From JBGSMF01 sp964651475 (GTDB lineage: Bacteria; Chloroflexota; Anaerolineae; Fen-1058), in contig CAZYXV010000020.1 in NCBI GenBank assembly GCA_964651475.1, positions 1 through 64,000 of the forward strand: 64,000 nt of DNA. Reading direction: 5' to 3'. The notes below the pieces were generated by a model. The model worked only from the letters and a program-made list of their open reading frames with translations, did not search any database and was not told the DNA's origin. The translations under genes were made by a program, and so were the position numbers. This document shows positions 1-8,083 of the stretch, in pieces. Position 1 is the first letter of the stretch. Each line of letters opens with the position of its first letter.

Positions 1-34
1 ATAGCAAAATTGACCACCTTGCATTTTTCTCTAT

Positions 35-358
35 CTAACTTTCAAAACACGCTCTGAGGACAAGTGGCAGGTATACGCGGCGCTGCTCTGCTCCACCTAT
101 CCAAAATCCGCTGGCGAGTATATACGTTCCGCCACTCAACACGCCGGCGTCCTGCTGGCCGGCCGTGCCGCCCAGCAGGTAGCTTCCACCCGTACTGAAG
201 GTGTAGCCCCCGCAATCAATCGTGCTCCATGTCAAATCATAGGACCCGCCGCTCTGAGCGCGGACGGAAGTCGGATCGGCCAGGCTTGGTAGCAGAAGAA
301 AAGCAGTGATCACGATCGGGATAACCAGTGAGGTCTGAAAGCGTCTTGCGCAATCCAT
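35..358 (-). CDS. small secreted protein of unknown function
   Basis: About 107 residues, read from an ATG preceded by a good Shine-Dalgarno sequence (GAGGAG, about 8 nt upstream). A longer reading frame runs back into the neighbouring gene and is not credible. An N-terminal hydrophobic stretch (residues about 9-25) ending at SVRAQS looks like a cleavable signal peptide. The mature part is Gly/Ser/Thr-rich with a twice-used GGTY/GGSY motif, and resembles the short beta-rich proteins that often end large surface proteins. It lies 13 nt after the stop of the repeat-rich secreted protein upstream, so the two are probably one operon. No enzymatic motif is seen. Function unknown. Confidence 0.7.
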   Translation of the reverse strand: MDCARRFQTSLVIPIVITAFLLLPSLADPTSVRAQSGGSYDLTWSTIDCGGYTFSTGGSYLLGGTAGQQDAGVLSGGTYILASGFWIGGAEQRRVYLPLVLRACFES

Positions 359-371
359 GGCCCACTCTCCT

Positions 372-1868
372 CTACCAAGACACCTGGACGGCGTGCACCG
401 AGGCGACCCAGCGGATTGCTTCGCCGTTGCCCATGACCTGAACAGACACTGCGTCGTTGGCGTTGTCGGGCAGCACACGGACGTCCCAGGCAGCGTCATT
501 TTCACCAAGCACCTGAGTGGACGCAATGAACATCATAATATCTCCGCCAACGTTCCTCGCGATCCCCTGGAGGCGGTACCCCGCCGACTCGTCGGCGTCG
601 CTGCGAGCCACCACCAGTATATCGAACGCCACGGCGCTGCTGCTGGCAAGGGTGAGAAGCGCACTGGAGCCGTCAAGGTATAGATTCTCCCAACTGCCAT
701 CGCTTGTTGTCTGCCTGCTCATGATATAGAGCGAAGCTTGAGCGTCGCCAGCGTTGGTGAATGGCCCAACCGCATAGGCCATCTCTCCAAAGTGGGTGGC
801 CGCTGCCCCGTATCCACCCGGTATGGTGGCATAATCGCCGCTGGCGGCGTTGGCCCACCCTCCGCCGATAGTGGCATACTGCCCGTCGGCGCTGTTTTCC
901 TGTCCCCCGCCAATGGTGGCGCCCACATTGCTGGCCGAGTTTTTCCATCCCCCGCCGATGGCGGCGCCGCGGCTGTCCGCCAGGTTGCTCTCTCCCCCGC
1001 CGACAGCGGCGCTCTTGCCGCTGGCCACGTTGGACCATCCCCCACTGACCGTAGCATGCTGGCCGCTGGCGGTGTTGTCCTCTCCGCCGCCCGCAAACGC
1101 GTGTTCACCGGTGACGATGAGATTATGCCCCCCCGCGATAGCGCCATAGGTGGCGGTGACCAGATTGCCATATCCCCCGCCGATATTGGCATACAGGCCG
1201 CCGGCCGTGTTGCCATACCCCCCGCTGACAGTGGCAAAACGCGCGTCGTCGGCTGCCCCGGCATTGTCGCCAGCTTGGTTTCCCTGGCCCCCGCCCACGA
1301 CGCTGTAATCGTCGGTCACCCAATTAATAGCGCTGTTGCCCCCTCCTCCCCCAATCGTCGCGCCGACCACGCCGCCTGTGACGCTGTTGCCGCTATAGCC
1401 GCCGATCAGGTTGGGGATATAGGTTGGCTCTGTCCGCAAGCCGGGCAGAGCCAACGCATAAGGCGCGGGCGTGAGCGCCTGGCGCGGCGAGAGCGATGTG
1501 TAGGCGCTATCGGTGCCAGCCGGCCGCACGCCGACTGCCAGGTAGCGCGCCTCGCCGTTAAAGGGATGCAGCAGCCCAAAATCCAATTGAACGGTGAATA
1601 GACCGTCGGTGATCCATGTGGTGACGGTTATGGGACCGCCAACCTGAACATCGGTCGTGGCAGCATCATAAAGCCTGAATTCCAAGTCGTAACTCCCGTT
1701 GACCGGCTTGCCGCCATCCATCAGCCGTCCCTGGTAGGTGAAAGCCGTGCCCATAGGGGCGGCGATTGCGGCGCTTGCCTGGGGCTGCGCTGGACCGCCA
1801 TCCTGGGCTGCGCTGGGGGCCGCCGTCACGATCAGCCAAGCTAAGAGCAAGAAAAACACTTTTTTCAT
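372..1868 (-). CDS. secreted protein with YadA-head-like repeats
   Basis: 498 residues. The start is the ATG six bases after a perfect AGGAGG; the in-frame TTG two codons earlier is less likely. Signal peptide at residues 1-22. Residues about 40-140 form a domain (motif GTAFTYQGRL, then YDLEFRLYD) that recurs in secreted proteins of Chloroflexota and Planctomycetes. Residues about 150-360 hold about 14-residue repeats of the form GGGxxNxAxGxxAxIGGG, the pattern of left-handed beta-roll heads in YadA/Hia trimeric adhesins. There is no beta-barrel anchor, so this is not a classical autotransporter. The C-terminal 130 residues are a separate beta-rich domain. A surface or extracellular role such as adhesion is inferred. 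Its promoter carries the 11-bp repeat array described separately. Confidence 0.75.
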   Translation of the reverse strand: MKKVFFLLLAWLIVTAAPSAAQDGGPAQPQASAAIAAPMGTAFTYQGRLMDGGKPVNGSYDLEFRLYDAATTDVQVGGPITVTTWITDGLFTVQLDFGLLHPFNGEARYLAVGVRPAGTDSAYTSLSPRQALTPAPYALALPGLRTEPTYIPNLIGGYSGNSVTGGVVGATIGGGGGNSAINWVTDDYSVVGGGQGNQAGDNAGAADDARFATVSGGYGNTAGGLYANIGGGYGNLVTATYGAIAGGHNLIVTGEHAFAGGGEDNTASGQHATVSGGWSNVASGKSAAVGGGESNLADSRGAAIGGGWKNSASNVGATIGGGQENSADGQYATIGGGWANAASGDYATIPGGYGAAATHFGEMAYAVGPFTNAGDAQASLYIMSRQTTSDGSWENLYLDGSSALLTLASSSAVAFDILVVARSDADESAGYRLQGIARNVGGDIMMFIASTQVLGENDAAWDVRVLPDNANDAVSVQVMGNGEAIRWVASVHAVQVSW

Positions 1869-1920
1869 GATCAACCTCCTGATAGATTGAGAGCACGTTG
1901 ATTGTGAATCTGTTGAGAAC

Positions 1921-1978
1921 AGAATAGGCTATAAATGTCGAAAAACTGCCGCAAGAACGTCGCAGCTTTCGCAGATGG
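1921..1978 (-). promoter_or_regulatory. promoter of the surface-protein operon with 11-bp direct-repeat operator
   Basis: On the minus strand a -10 hexamer TATTCT (1921-1926) lies 8 bp downstream of a repeat array (1935-1978). Read on the plus strand the units are ATGTCGAAAAA, CTGCCGCAAGA, ACGTCGCAGCT and a weaker TTCGCAG unit. The 11-bp period and the position replacing the -35 box are typical of OmpR/PhoB-family operators. The same array, at the same 8-bp distance from a -10, lies before the response-regulator gene just upstream. Confidence 0.65.
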
Positions 1979-1991
1979 GCAGGAAAAAATC

Positions 1992-2678
1992 TTATGGACC
2001 AGCTCGCAGCCGGTAGCCTGCCCCCAAGATTGTCTCGATCATCTCTCCGGCTGCTCCCAGTTTTTTGCGCAGTCCCGATATGACTCTGTCTACCGAGCCG
2101 TCATCTTGGACTCCTATCGTTTCCGTCAAATAGGTCCGGCTAAAGGTGCGGCCAGGGTTGCGCAGCAGCAGGTACAGCAGGTCAAATTCGGTGGTGTCCA
2201 GGTCAACAGGTTGGCCGTCAACGGTCACCTGGCGCTGGTCTGGGTCGAGGGTCAGGTTCTGGTAGGCGAGGGGGAGTGCGCGCTTTTCGCGGTCCTCGCT
2301 GACGATTTGCTGCACCCGTTCCGTGCGGCGCAGCAGCGCGCGCACGCGCGTTGCCAACTCGCCAATGCTGAATGGCTTGGTCAGGTAATCATCCGCGCCC
2401 AGTTCTATGGCAATCGCTTGATCGGCTTTTTCACCGCGGCCGGTGAGCATGAGCACAGGCACTGCCGAGACCCGCCGCAAGCGGCGCAGCACCTCTAGCC
2501 CATCCAGGGCCGGCAGCACCCAATCCAGGATGATGAGCTTGGGTTGTTGTTGCTCGTACAGGCGCAGTGCGGCCAAGCCGTCGCCGGCGTGCAGCACGTG
2601 GTAACCGTGCTTTTCTAATTCCCGCATGATGATTTTGGCCAATCCCACCTCGTCTTCGATCAATAGAATCTTGGTCAT
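1992..2678 (-). CDS. OmpR/PhoB-family response regulator
   Basis: 228 residues: receiver domain (residues 1-120) with acidic pair E8/D9, phosphoacceptor D52 (LIILDWVLP) and K101 (YLTKPF), then a winged-helix DNA-binding domain (residues about 140-226). It is a close paralogue of the regulator at 6078-6779; the receivers are nearly identical. Its winged helix is several residues shorter between the recognition helix and the preceding helix (YLTETIGVQDDGSVDR). No kinase is co-transcribed; a terminator separates it from the propeller kinase upstream, which may still be its partner. The four-fold 11-bp repeat before its own -10 box, repeated before the surface-protein operon, suggests autoregulation plus control of that operon. 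Confidence 0.92.
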   Translation of the reverse strand: MTKILLIEDEVGLAKIIMRELEKHGYHVLHAGDGLAALRLYEQQQPKLIILDWVLPALDGLEVLRRLRRVSAVPVLMLTGRGEKADQAIAIELGADDYLTKPFSIGELATRVRALLRRTERVQQIVSEDREKRALPLAYQNLTLDPDQRQVTVDGQPVDLDTTEFDLLYLLLRNPGRTFSRTYLTETIGVQDDGSVDRVISGLRKKLGAAGEMIETILGAGYRLRAGP

Positions 2679-2685
2679 CGTTTAG

Positions 2686-2743
2686 ATGATAGCCGATACA
2701 TGTCGAAAACTTGTCGTGGAGTTGTCGCAGTTTTGTCGCAGTT
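2686..2743 (-). promoter_or_regulatory. autoregulatory promoter with four 11-bp direct repeats
   Basis: Minus-strand -10 TATCAT (2686-2691), then 8 bp, then four consecutive 11-mers read on the plus strand: ATGTCGAAAAC (2700-2710), TTGTCGTGGAG (2711-2721), TTGTCGCAGTT (2722-2732) and TTGTCGCAGTT (2733-2743). The array takes the place of a -35 box, as in PhoB-activated promoters. The predicted start of transcription falls almost on the ATG at 2678, so the mRNA may be leaderless. Confidence 0.7.
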
Positions 2744-2750
2744 AAATGAA

Positions 2751-2788
2751 AAACCTCCCACTGGTTTCATACCGGCGGGAGGTTGGTT
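2751..2788 (-). terminator. intrinsic terminator after the propeller kinase gene
   Basis: An 8-bp outer stem (AACCTCCC with GGGAGGTT) continues into a mostly paired inner stem (CACTGGT with ACCGGCG). On the minus strand it is followed by a run of T (GGGAGGTTTTTC). It ends transcription arriving from the kinase gene and insulates the next regulator gene. Confidence 0.8.
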
Positions 2789-2802
2789 TTAGAGTCGAGA
2801 CC

Positions 2803-5800
2803 CTAGCCGCGCCGGGCGCGAGGCAATGCCACGGTGAAACAACTGCCTTCGCCGAGCGCGCTGTCCACGGCGACGGTTCCCCCCATCGCCTCAGCCAGTT
2901 CTTTCACCAATGCCAGCCCCAGTCCCGTTCCGCCCCCTGCTTGGCTTTGCCCGCGATAAAACCGCTCCCAGATGTGAGGCAAGTCGGCGGGGGCAATGCC
3001 CTCGCCGGTATCTTGGACTTTGATAGTAATGGTATCCTGCTGGCTGCTCAAGCCGACGGCCACGATCCCGCCCGGCAGGGTGTGGCGCACGGCATTGTGC
3101 AGCAGATTTATCAACACCTGAAGCAGCCGCTGTTCGTCCGCCACACTCCATGTTTCGGTTTCACCCGTCTCCAGCGTCACTTGTACTTTTCCTTGTTGCC
3201 AGGCCGGCGCGGCGATGGCGTCGACAGCCCGCTGTGCCACGCTCATAACATTCGTCGGCGCCAGGCGCAGCGTTAATTTATCCACTTCAAGCCGAGACAG
3301 GGTGAACAGGTCATCCAGGAGGGACTGCAAGCGGTCAAGCTCCTTTGACATCGCAACCAGAGAATCCTTCGAGAGCTTGTCCTCTAATGATTCCAGGTGG
3401 CCGCGCACGATGGTGACGGGAGTGCGCAAATCGTGAGAGAGCGAGGCGACGAGTTGGCGGCGCGCTTCGAGCAGGGCGGCGATGCGGTCGCGCTCGGTTT
3501 GCACCGCCCACATCATTTGCTCCATGTGCTTGCGATCGAGTTCTTTCAGCCGGTAGCGGATGATGGCGGCTGCAACCGCAGCGCCCAAAATGATGTAAAG
3601 CGTGTATGCCCACCACGTCTTCCAGGGCGGAGGGGTGATGGTGATTTTGATTGATGCGCCTTGCTCGTTCCAGACGCCGTCGCTGTTGGAAGCTTTGACC
3701 CGAAACGTGTACGCGCCCGCCGGCAAATTTGCGTACGAGGCAAAACGCCGGCTGCTGTCAACAGTGTTCCACTCGCGGTCAAAGCCTTCCAGTATGTAAG
3801 CGTATTGGTTCTTGCTGGGGACGGTGTAATCCAGGGCCGCAAACTCGAGCGAGAAAACATAATCCCGATAAGATAGCACAAGCGACTGAGTTTCGCCGAT
3901 AGATTTTTTCAGCGGCGAGGCGCTCCCAATGGCGACCGGCTTGTTAAAGATTTGCAAGTCTGTCAAGATTACGGGGGGCGCGTGGGGATTATCTTTGAGG
4001 TCGGCCGGATGAAAGACGTTAAAGCCATTGACGCCGCCAAAGAACAGTTCGCCCTTTTCGTTTTTGTAGCAAGCGCCGCGGTTGAATTCGTCGCTTTGCA
4101 GCCCATCGCGCACGTCATAGTTTTTGAATTTTTCTGTGCGAGAGTCGAACCTGGACAGGCCCTTGCCTGAGCTGATCCAGAGCTTGCCCTGGTCATCTTC
4201 CAAAATACACCCGATGGCGTCGTTCGCCAGGCCGTCTTTTTCAGTGTAATGGGCAAAGGTCCCACTTGCCGGGTCAAAGCGGTTCAAGCCGTCGTCGGTG
4301 CCAATCCATAGCGTGCCGCCCAAGTCCTGGTAGATGGCCGGGATAGCATTAGAGCTTAGAGAGCGTGGATCGGCGGGGTTATTTTTATAGTGCGTAAATC
4401 GCCGGGTTGAGAGATCGAGGCAATCTAGCCCTTGGGTTGTGCCGACCCAGAACATTCCAGCTTGGTCTGTGTAGAGGGATAGGATATAGTCGCTGCTGAG
4501 GCTGGCGGCGTTGTCAGGATCGTGCCGGTAATGAGTGAATCGTTCCGTCTCCCGTTCAAAGTGGTTCAGCCCGCCTCCCATCGTTCCTATCCACAACTCG
4601 CTTGCCGGGTCTTCGTAGATGGCCCAGACAATATTGTTGCTCAAGCTGTATGGGTCATTCGGGTCGTGCCGGTAATGGACAAACTGCCCGGTCTGGCGAT
4701 TGAGGCGGCTCAGGCCGCCCTCGTAAGATCCAATCCACAAGACGCCTGCCGAATCTTCATAAACGGTCAGGGTGGCGCCCTGAGGCGAGTTGTGAGGGTC
4801 TTGAGGGTCGTTCCGGTAATGGGTAAATTGCCCTGTTTGGCGATCAAGCCGGTCCAGCCCCCCAGTGGGGCCGCTCGATCCGACCCACAACGCCCCCGCC
4901 GCATCTTGATGAATGGCCCAGACAGTGTTGCTGCCCAGGCTGTTTGGAGTACCGGGGTGGTTGCGATAATGGGTGAACCGGCGCGTCTTGCGGTCCAGCT
5001 TGTTCAGCCCGCTGACATAGGTGCCAATCCATAGCATGCCTGACGAGTCTTCGTAAAGCGCAGAGATATCATCAACGCTCAAGCTGTTGGGGTCACGAGG
5101 GTCATTGTAGTGACGAATAAATTCTCGTTTCTCGTAATCCATGCCCGGGGCAAGCTCGTTCAATCCGCCGGGCGTGCCAACCCACAACGTGCCTGATGAA
5201 TCTTGATAGAGTGTGATGGCCTGGATGTGGCTCAGACTGCGTGGATTGTCAGGGTCGTGCTCGTAGCGGATAAATTTTTGCGCCTGGGGATCAAATTCGT
5301 TCAACCCGCCGTTAGTGCCGATCCACAGCCGGTCTCCCTGGCCTTGGAAAATCGTGTTAACCTCGTCTTGGCTCAGGCTATTGGAATTGTTGGGATCATG
5401 CCTGTAATGGGCAAACTGGCCCGTGGCGCGGTCGAGCCCTTCAGCTTCGCTCAGGACAAGCTGGTTTAGTCCGCCGCCCCGGGTAGCAATCCATAGTCTT
5501 TGGGCCGAGTCTTCAAGAATCCAGGTGATGGCATCGCTGCTCAAGCTGCGGGAGTCGTTGGGATTGTGACGGTAATGAGAAAATTGCTCTGTGGTGCGGT
5601 TGAATTGATCCAGTCCTCCACCATCGGTTCCAACCCAGAGCGCCCTCGTCGAGTCCTCGTACACGGCGGTGACTGTGTTGTGGCTCAAGCTATTGGGATC
5701 GCCGGGGTCACGCTGGTAGCGCGTAAATTGCTCCGTGGCGCGGTCAAACCGGTTCAGCCCGCCGCCGTCGGTCCCGATCCACAGCATACCTAGGGCGTCT

Positions 5801-6081
5801 TCGTAAATCGCGCGGATGGTATTGGCGCTCAGACTGTGAGGGTCCTGGGGATCGCGTTTGTACACCGTAAAGGTGTAGCCGTCGTATTTGTTCAGCCCGT
5901 CTTCCGTGCCGAACCACATCAGCCCGCGGCTGTCTTGCAAGATGCAATAGATGGTGACCTGAGACAGGCCTTGTTCGATTGAGATGCGCTCAAAACGTGT
6001 GGGCGGCTCTTGCGCCTGCGCCGCCAGCGGGAAAGCAAAAACGAGGAGAAGGATTCCAAAGACAATACTCTTGGCTTTCAT
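2803..6081 (-). CDS. two-component propeller sensor histidine kinase
   Basis: 1092 residues. Signal peptide (1-24), then about fourteen roughly 46-residue two-component-propeller repeats, each with LWIGTDGGLNRFD and FTHYRHDPxDPxSLS, forming two periplasmic beta-propellers. A Y_Y_Y domain (about 710-820) and one transmembrane helix (about 825-845) follow, then HisKA with phosphoacceptor H883 (SLSHDLRTP) and an HATPase domain (N-box NLLHNAVRH, G1 DTGEG, G2 GTGLGLAL). There is no receiver, so it passes phosphate to a separate regulator. Its ATG overlaps the stop of the regulator at 6078-6779 (ATGA), marking that as cognate partner. One blade carries an 8-residue insertion (LVLSEAEG) encoded by a dispersed palindromic repeat. 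The ligand is unknown; in gut Bacteroidetes such sensors bind glycans. Confidence 0.93.
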   Translation of the reverse strand: MKAKSIVFGILLLVFAFPLAAQAQEPPTRFERISIEQGLSQVTIYCILQDSRGLMWFGTEDGLNKYDGYTFTVYKRDPQDPHSLSANTIRAIYEDALGMLWIGTDGGGLNRFDRATEQFTRYQRDPGDPNSLSHNTVTAVYEDSTRALWVGTDGGGLDQFNRTTEQFSHYRHNPNDSRSLSSDAITWILEDSAQRLWIATRGGGLNQLVLSEAEGLDRATGQFAHYRHDPNNSNSLSQDEVNTIFQGQGDRLWIGTNGGLNEFDPQAQKFIRYEHDPDNPRSLSHIQAITLYQDSSGTLWVGTPGGLNELAPGMDYEKREFIRHYNDPRDPNSLSVDDISALYEDSSGMLWIGTYVSGLNKLDRKTRRFTHYRNHPGTPNSLGSNTVWAIHQDAAGALWVGSSGPTGGLDRLDRQTGQFTHYRNDPQDPHNSPQGATLTVYEDSAGVLWIGSYEGGLSRLNRQTGQFVHYRHDPNDPYSLSNNIVWAIYEDPASELWIGTMGGGLNHFERETERFTHYRHDPDNAASLSSDYILSLYTDQAGMFWVGTTQGLDCLDLSTRRFTHYKNNPADPRSLSSNAIPAIYQDLGGTLWIGTDDGLNRFDPASGTFAHYTEKDGLANDAIGCILEDDQGKLWISSGKGLSRFDSRTEKFKNYDVRDGLQSDEFNRGACYKNEKGELFFGGVNGFNVFHPADLKDNPHAPPVILTDLQIFNKPVAIGSASPLKKSIGETQSLVLSYRDYVFSLEFAALDYTVPSKNQYAYILEGFDREWNTVDSSRRFASYANLPAGAYTFRVKASNSDGVWNEQGASIKITITPPPWKTWWAYTLYIILGAAVAAAIIRYRLKELDRKHMEQMMWAVQTERDRIAALLEARRQLVASLSHDLRTPVTIVRGHLESLEDKLSKDSLVAMSKELDRLQSLLDDLFTLSRLEVDKLTLRLAPTNVMSVAQRAVDAIAAPAWQQGKVQVTLETGETETWSVADEQRLLQVLINLLHNAVRHTLPGGIVAVGLSSQQDTITIKVQDTGEGIAPADLPHIWERFYRGQSQAGGGTGLGLALVKELAEAMGGTVAVDSALGEGSCFTVALPRARRG
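5435..5462. repeat. short palindromic repeat inserted in frame in a propeller blade
   Basis: Sister blades read GGGLNxFDRAT. This one reads GGGLNQ, then LVLSEAEG, then LDRAT. The extra 24 nt belong to a short palindrome-like sequence (core TCCTGAGCGAAGCTGAAGG on the minus strand) related to the hairpin TCCTGAGCCTGTCGAAGG at about 31491. It looks like a small mobile repeat tolerated in a loop. Confidence 0.6.
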
Positions 6082-6779
6082 TTCTCTATCTTGCTCAGCC
6101 TGTAGCCCACTCCCCAGACTGTCTCAATGGCATCTCCCAAGACACCCAGCTTTTTGCGCAGGCGGAGTATCACATTGTCTGCCGAGCGGTCGCCTTCGAC
6201 ATAAGTTTCATCCCATACGGTATCCAGCAGGTAAGCGCGGCTAAAGACACGACCGGGGTTGCGCAGCAGCAGACACAGCAGGTCAAACTCGATAGGCGTC
6301 AGGTCAACCAGCTTGTCGTCCACCGTCACCCAGCGTTGATCGGGATCCAGGGACAGGTTCTGGTAGGTGAGGGGGAGGGCGTGTTTTTCGCGATCCACGG
6401 CGACGATTTGCTGTACCCGTTCCACGCGGCGCAGCAATGCCCGTACCCGCGCCACCAGTTCACGCATAGAGAACGGCTTGGTGACATAATCGTCCGCGCC
6501 AAGTTCGAGGCCAATCACTCGGTCGGTTTCTTCGCTGCGGGCGGTCAGCATCAGCACGGGAGTGGGCGAGGTTTGACGCAAATGCCGCAGCACCTCCAGT
6601 CCATCCAGTGCCGGCAGCACCCAATCCAGGATGATGAGCTGGGGTTGTTGCTGTTCGTGCAGGCGCAGGGCGGTCAACCCGTCGCTGGCGTGCAGCATGT
6701 GATAGCCGTGCTTTTCCAGCTCGTGAATAATGACTTGGGCTAATCCAGCTTCATCTTCGACCAGTAAGATCGTCGTCAT
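6078..6779 (-). CDS. OmpR/PhoB-family response regulator paired with the propeller kinase
   Basis: 233 residues from the ATG at 6779; a longer frame runs into the neighbouring methyltransferase and is not used. Receiver with D52 (LIILDWVLP) and K101 (YVTKPF), then a full-length winged-helix domain (LTPIEFDLL, RSADNVILRLRKKLG, GVGYRLS). The stop codon overlaps the kinase start by the ATGA arrangement, so the two are translationally coupled. The receiver is nearly the same as that of the regulator at 1992-2678, pointing to a recent duplication. No 11-bp repeat array is seen in the 52 nt upstream. Confidence 0.94.
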   Translation of the reverse strand: MTTILLVEDEAGLAQVIIHELEKHGYHMLHASDGLTALRLHEQQQPQLIILDWVLPALDGLEVLRHLRQTSPTPVLMLTARSEETDRVIGLELGADDYVTKPFSMRELVARVRALLRRVERVQQIVAVDREKHALPLTYQNLSLDPDQRWVTVDDKLVDLTPIEFDLLCLLLRNPGRVFSRAYLLDTVWDETYVEGDRSADNVILRLRKKLGVLGDAIETVWGVGYRLSKIEK

Positions 6780-6831
6780 CGCCGCCTGCCTGAAAAATGT
6801 TCGGTAGAGGACTCCTTCAGCCAATGGGGCT

Positions 6832-7539
6832 TTATGCCACGTAATCCCCCACGATGTGCACGCGCCAGCTTGCGGGCATCGCGCGCTCGAGCAACACGCC
6901 CAACGCAAACAGAGCGGAATTGAACGCCACATAAGTTGGGTCCCCGACCGTGTGCATTTCTACGCGGCGCAGCCCGCACTCACTCAACACCTGGTTCAAT
7001 CGCGCCGGGGTGTTGGCGCGGTAATAAACCTGGAACGTGTCACCTTCGTTGCGTTGGTACAGGCGCTGCACTAACGCGCGCTGTAGCCGGGCGGGCGTCA
7101 GGCGATTCAGCCAGGCGGCATAGTTGAGGGCGTTGGGCGCGAGGAAAACAAAATGCCCGCCGGGCCGCAAGACGCGCGCCACGTGTGCAAAGGCAAGCGC
7201 CGGGCGGGGCAAATGCTCGATAACCCACGAGCACGTGACGAGGTCGAACGAGCCAGCGCAAAAAGGCATCGCTTCTATCTTCCCGGCGCAAAGGCGCACG
7301 TGACCGGCGCGATGCTCACGCAGGCTGGCGTGATCCGGGTCAACGCCAGCGCACAGGGACACTTGCTCCCCTAACAGTTCGACAATGCCGCCGCGCCCGC
7401 AGCCTATATCCAGCCAGCGCGCCTGGGGAGCAACGTAGCGGCGCACCAGCGCCTCGTAAACGGGGCCGCTGGGCTGCCAGCCAGGACGCATGGCGGCATA
7501 GCGCGCGCGATAGGCGTTTTGACGTTCGAGGGATAACAA
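6832..7539 (-). CDS. class I SAM-dependent methyltransferase
   Basis: 235 residues. Motif I is LDIGCGRGGIVELLG (about residues 42-56). The post-II acidic region and motif IV (LVTCSWVIEHLPRP) and the RVLRPGGHFVF strand are typical of the Methyltransf_11 group acting on small molecules or lipids. The substrate cannot be read from the sequence. It starts 13 nt after the ssb stop, so it is probably expressed from the ssb promoter. A C-terminal hydrophobic stretch (about residues 205-225) may aid membrane contact. Confidence 0.85.
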   Translation of the reverse strand: MLSLERQNAYRARYAAMRPGWQPSGPVYEALVRRYVAPQARWLDIGCGRGGIVELLGEQVSLCAGVDPDHASLREHRAGHVRLCAGKIEAMPFCAGSFDLVTCSWVIEHLPRPALAFAHVARVLRPGGHFVFLAPNALNYAAWLNRLTPARLQRALVQRLYQRNEGDTFQVYYRANTPARLNQVLSECGLRRVEMHTVGDPTYVAFNSALFALGVLLERAMPASWRVHIVGDYVA

Positions 7540-7552
7540 GAGAAAATCGCGC

Positions 7553-7924
7553 TCAGATATCCGGCTCGACGATCACTTCTTGTTCGGTCCGCTTGCGGTC
7601 GAGGATTTGCATGCTGCCGGCCACCACCAGGGTGCGATAGTGCATTTCTTGGGTGTCTTTATCTTGCCACTGGTCGGTGCGCAGGCGCCCCTCAATATAG
7701 ACCAGGCGGCCTTTTTTGAGGTACCCGGCGCAGATTTCGCCCAGCTTGCCCCACGCTTCGATATTGAACCAGTCGGTCGCTTCTTGCTTGCCGCCTTCGG
7801 GGTCCTTCCAGGTGCGGGCAACGGCCAGCGAAAAGCGCGTGTACTTTTTGCCCTTAGACGTAAAGCGCGCCTCGGGGTCTTTGCCCAAGCGGCCAATCAG
7901 TTGAACTTTGTTTAATGCCGGCAT
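7553..7924 (-). CDS. ssb: single-stranded DNA-binding protein SSB
   Basis: 123 residues with a complete OB fold: start MPALNKVQLIGRLGKDPEAR, the segment FSLAVARTW, the conserved TDWFNIEAWGKLGEICAGYLKKG and VYIEGRLRTDQW. It binds single-stranded DNA during replication and repair. It is shorter than most bacterial SSBs: the flexible linker is missing and it ends in VEPDI, not in the acidic DDDIPF-type tip that recruits partner proteins. It may be a second SSB paralogue. SD GGAGG lies 4 nt before the ATG, and a perfect consensus promoter lies just upstream. Confidence 0.96.
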   Translation of the reverse strand: MPALNKVQLIGRLGKDPEARFTSKGKKYTRFSLAVARTWKDPEGGKQEATDWFNIEAWGKLGEICAGYLKKGRLVYIEGRLRTDQWQDKDTQEMHYRTLVVAGSMQILDRKRTEQEVIVEPDI

Positions 7925-7981
7925 GCGTCCTCCATTCTATGCGCCACAAATAAATACCGCTTACCGATTTTCGACTCTACG

Positions 7982-8010
7982 ATTATATGACATGCTGGCT
8001 GGGATGTCAA
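7982..8010 (-). promoter_or_regulatory. consensus sigma70 promoter of ssb
   Basis: Minus strand TTGACA (8005-8010), 17-bp spacer, TATAAT (7982-7987): full consensus at optimal spacing. Predicted start near 7975, giving a leader of about 50 nt before the ssb ATG. Confidence 0.85.
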
Positions 8011-8083
8011 AAACGCTGTACATAAAATGAAAAATGAGATAAAATTCAGGCAATGAGGAGATGAGGATAGAGGAACAGATATA

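Noticed and set aside
738..1601. Long plus-strand frame opposite the repeat-rich surface protein
   Set aside because: The frame is open only because of the GC-rich Gly/Ala/Asn repeats on the other strand; no start signal and no family.
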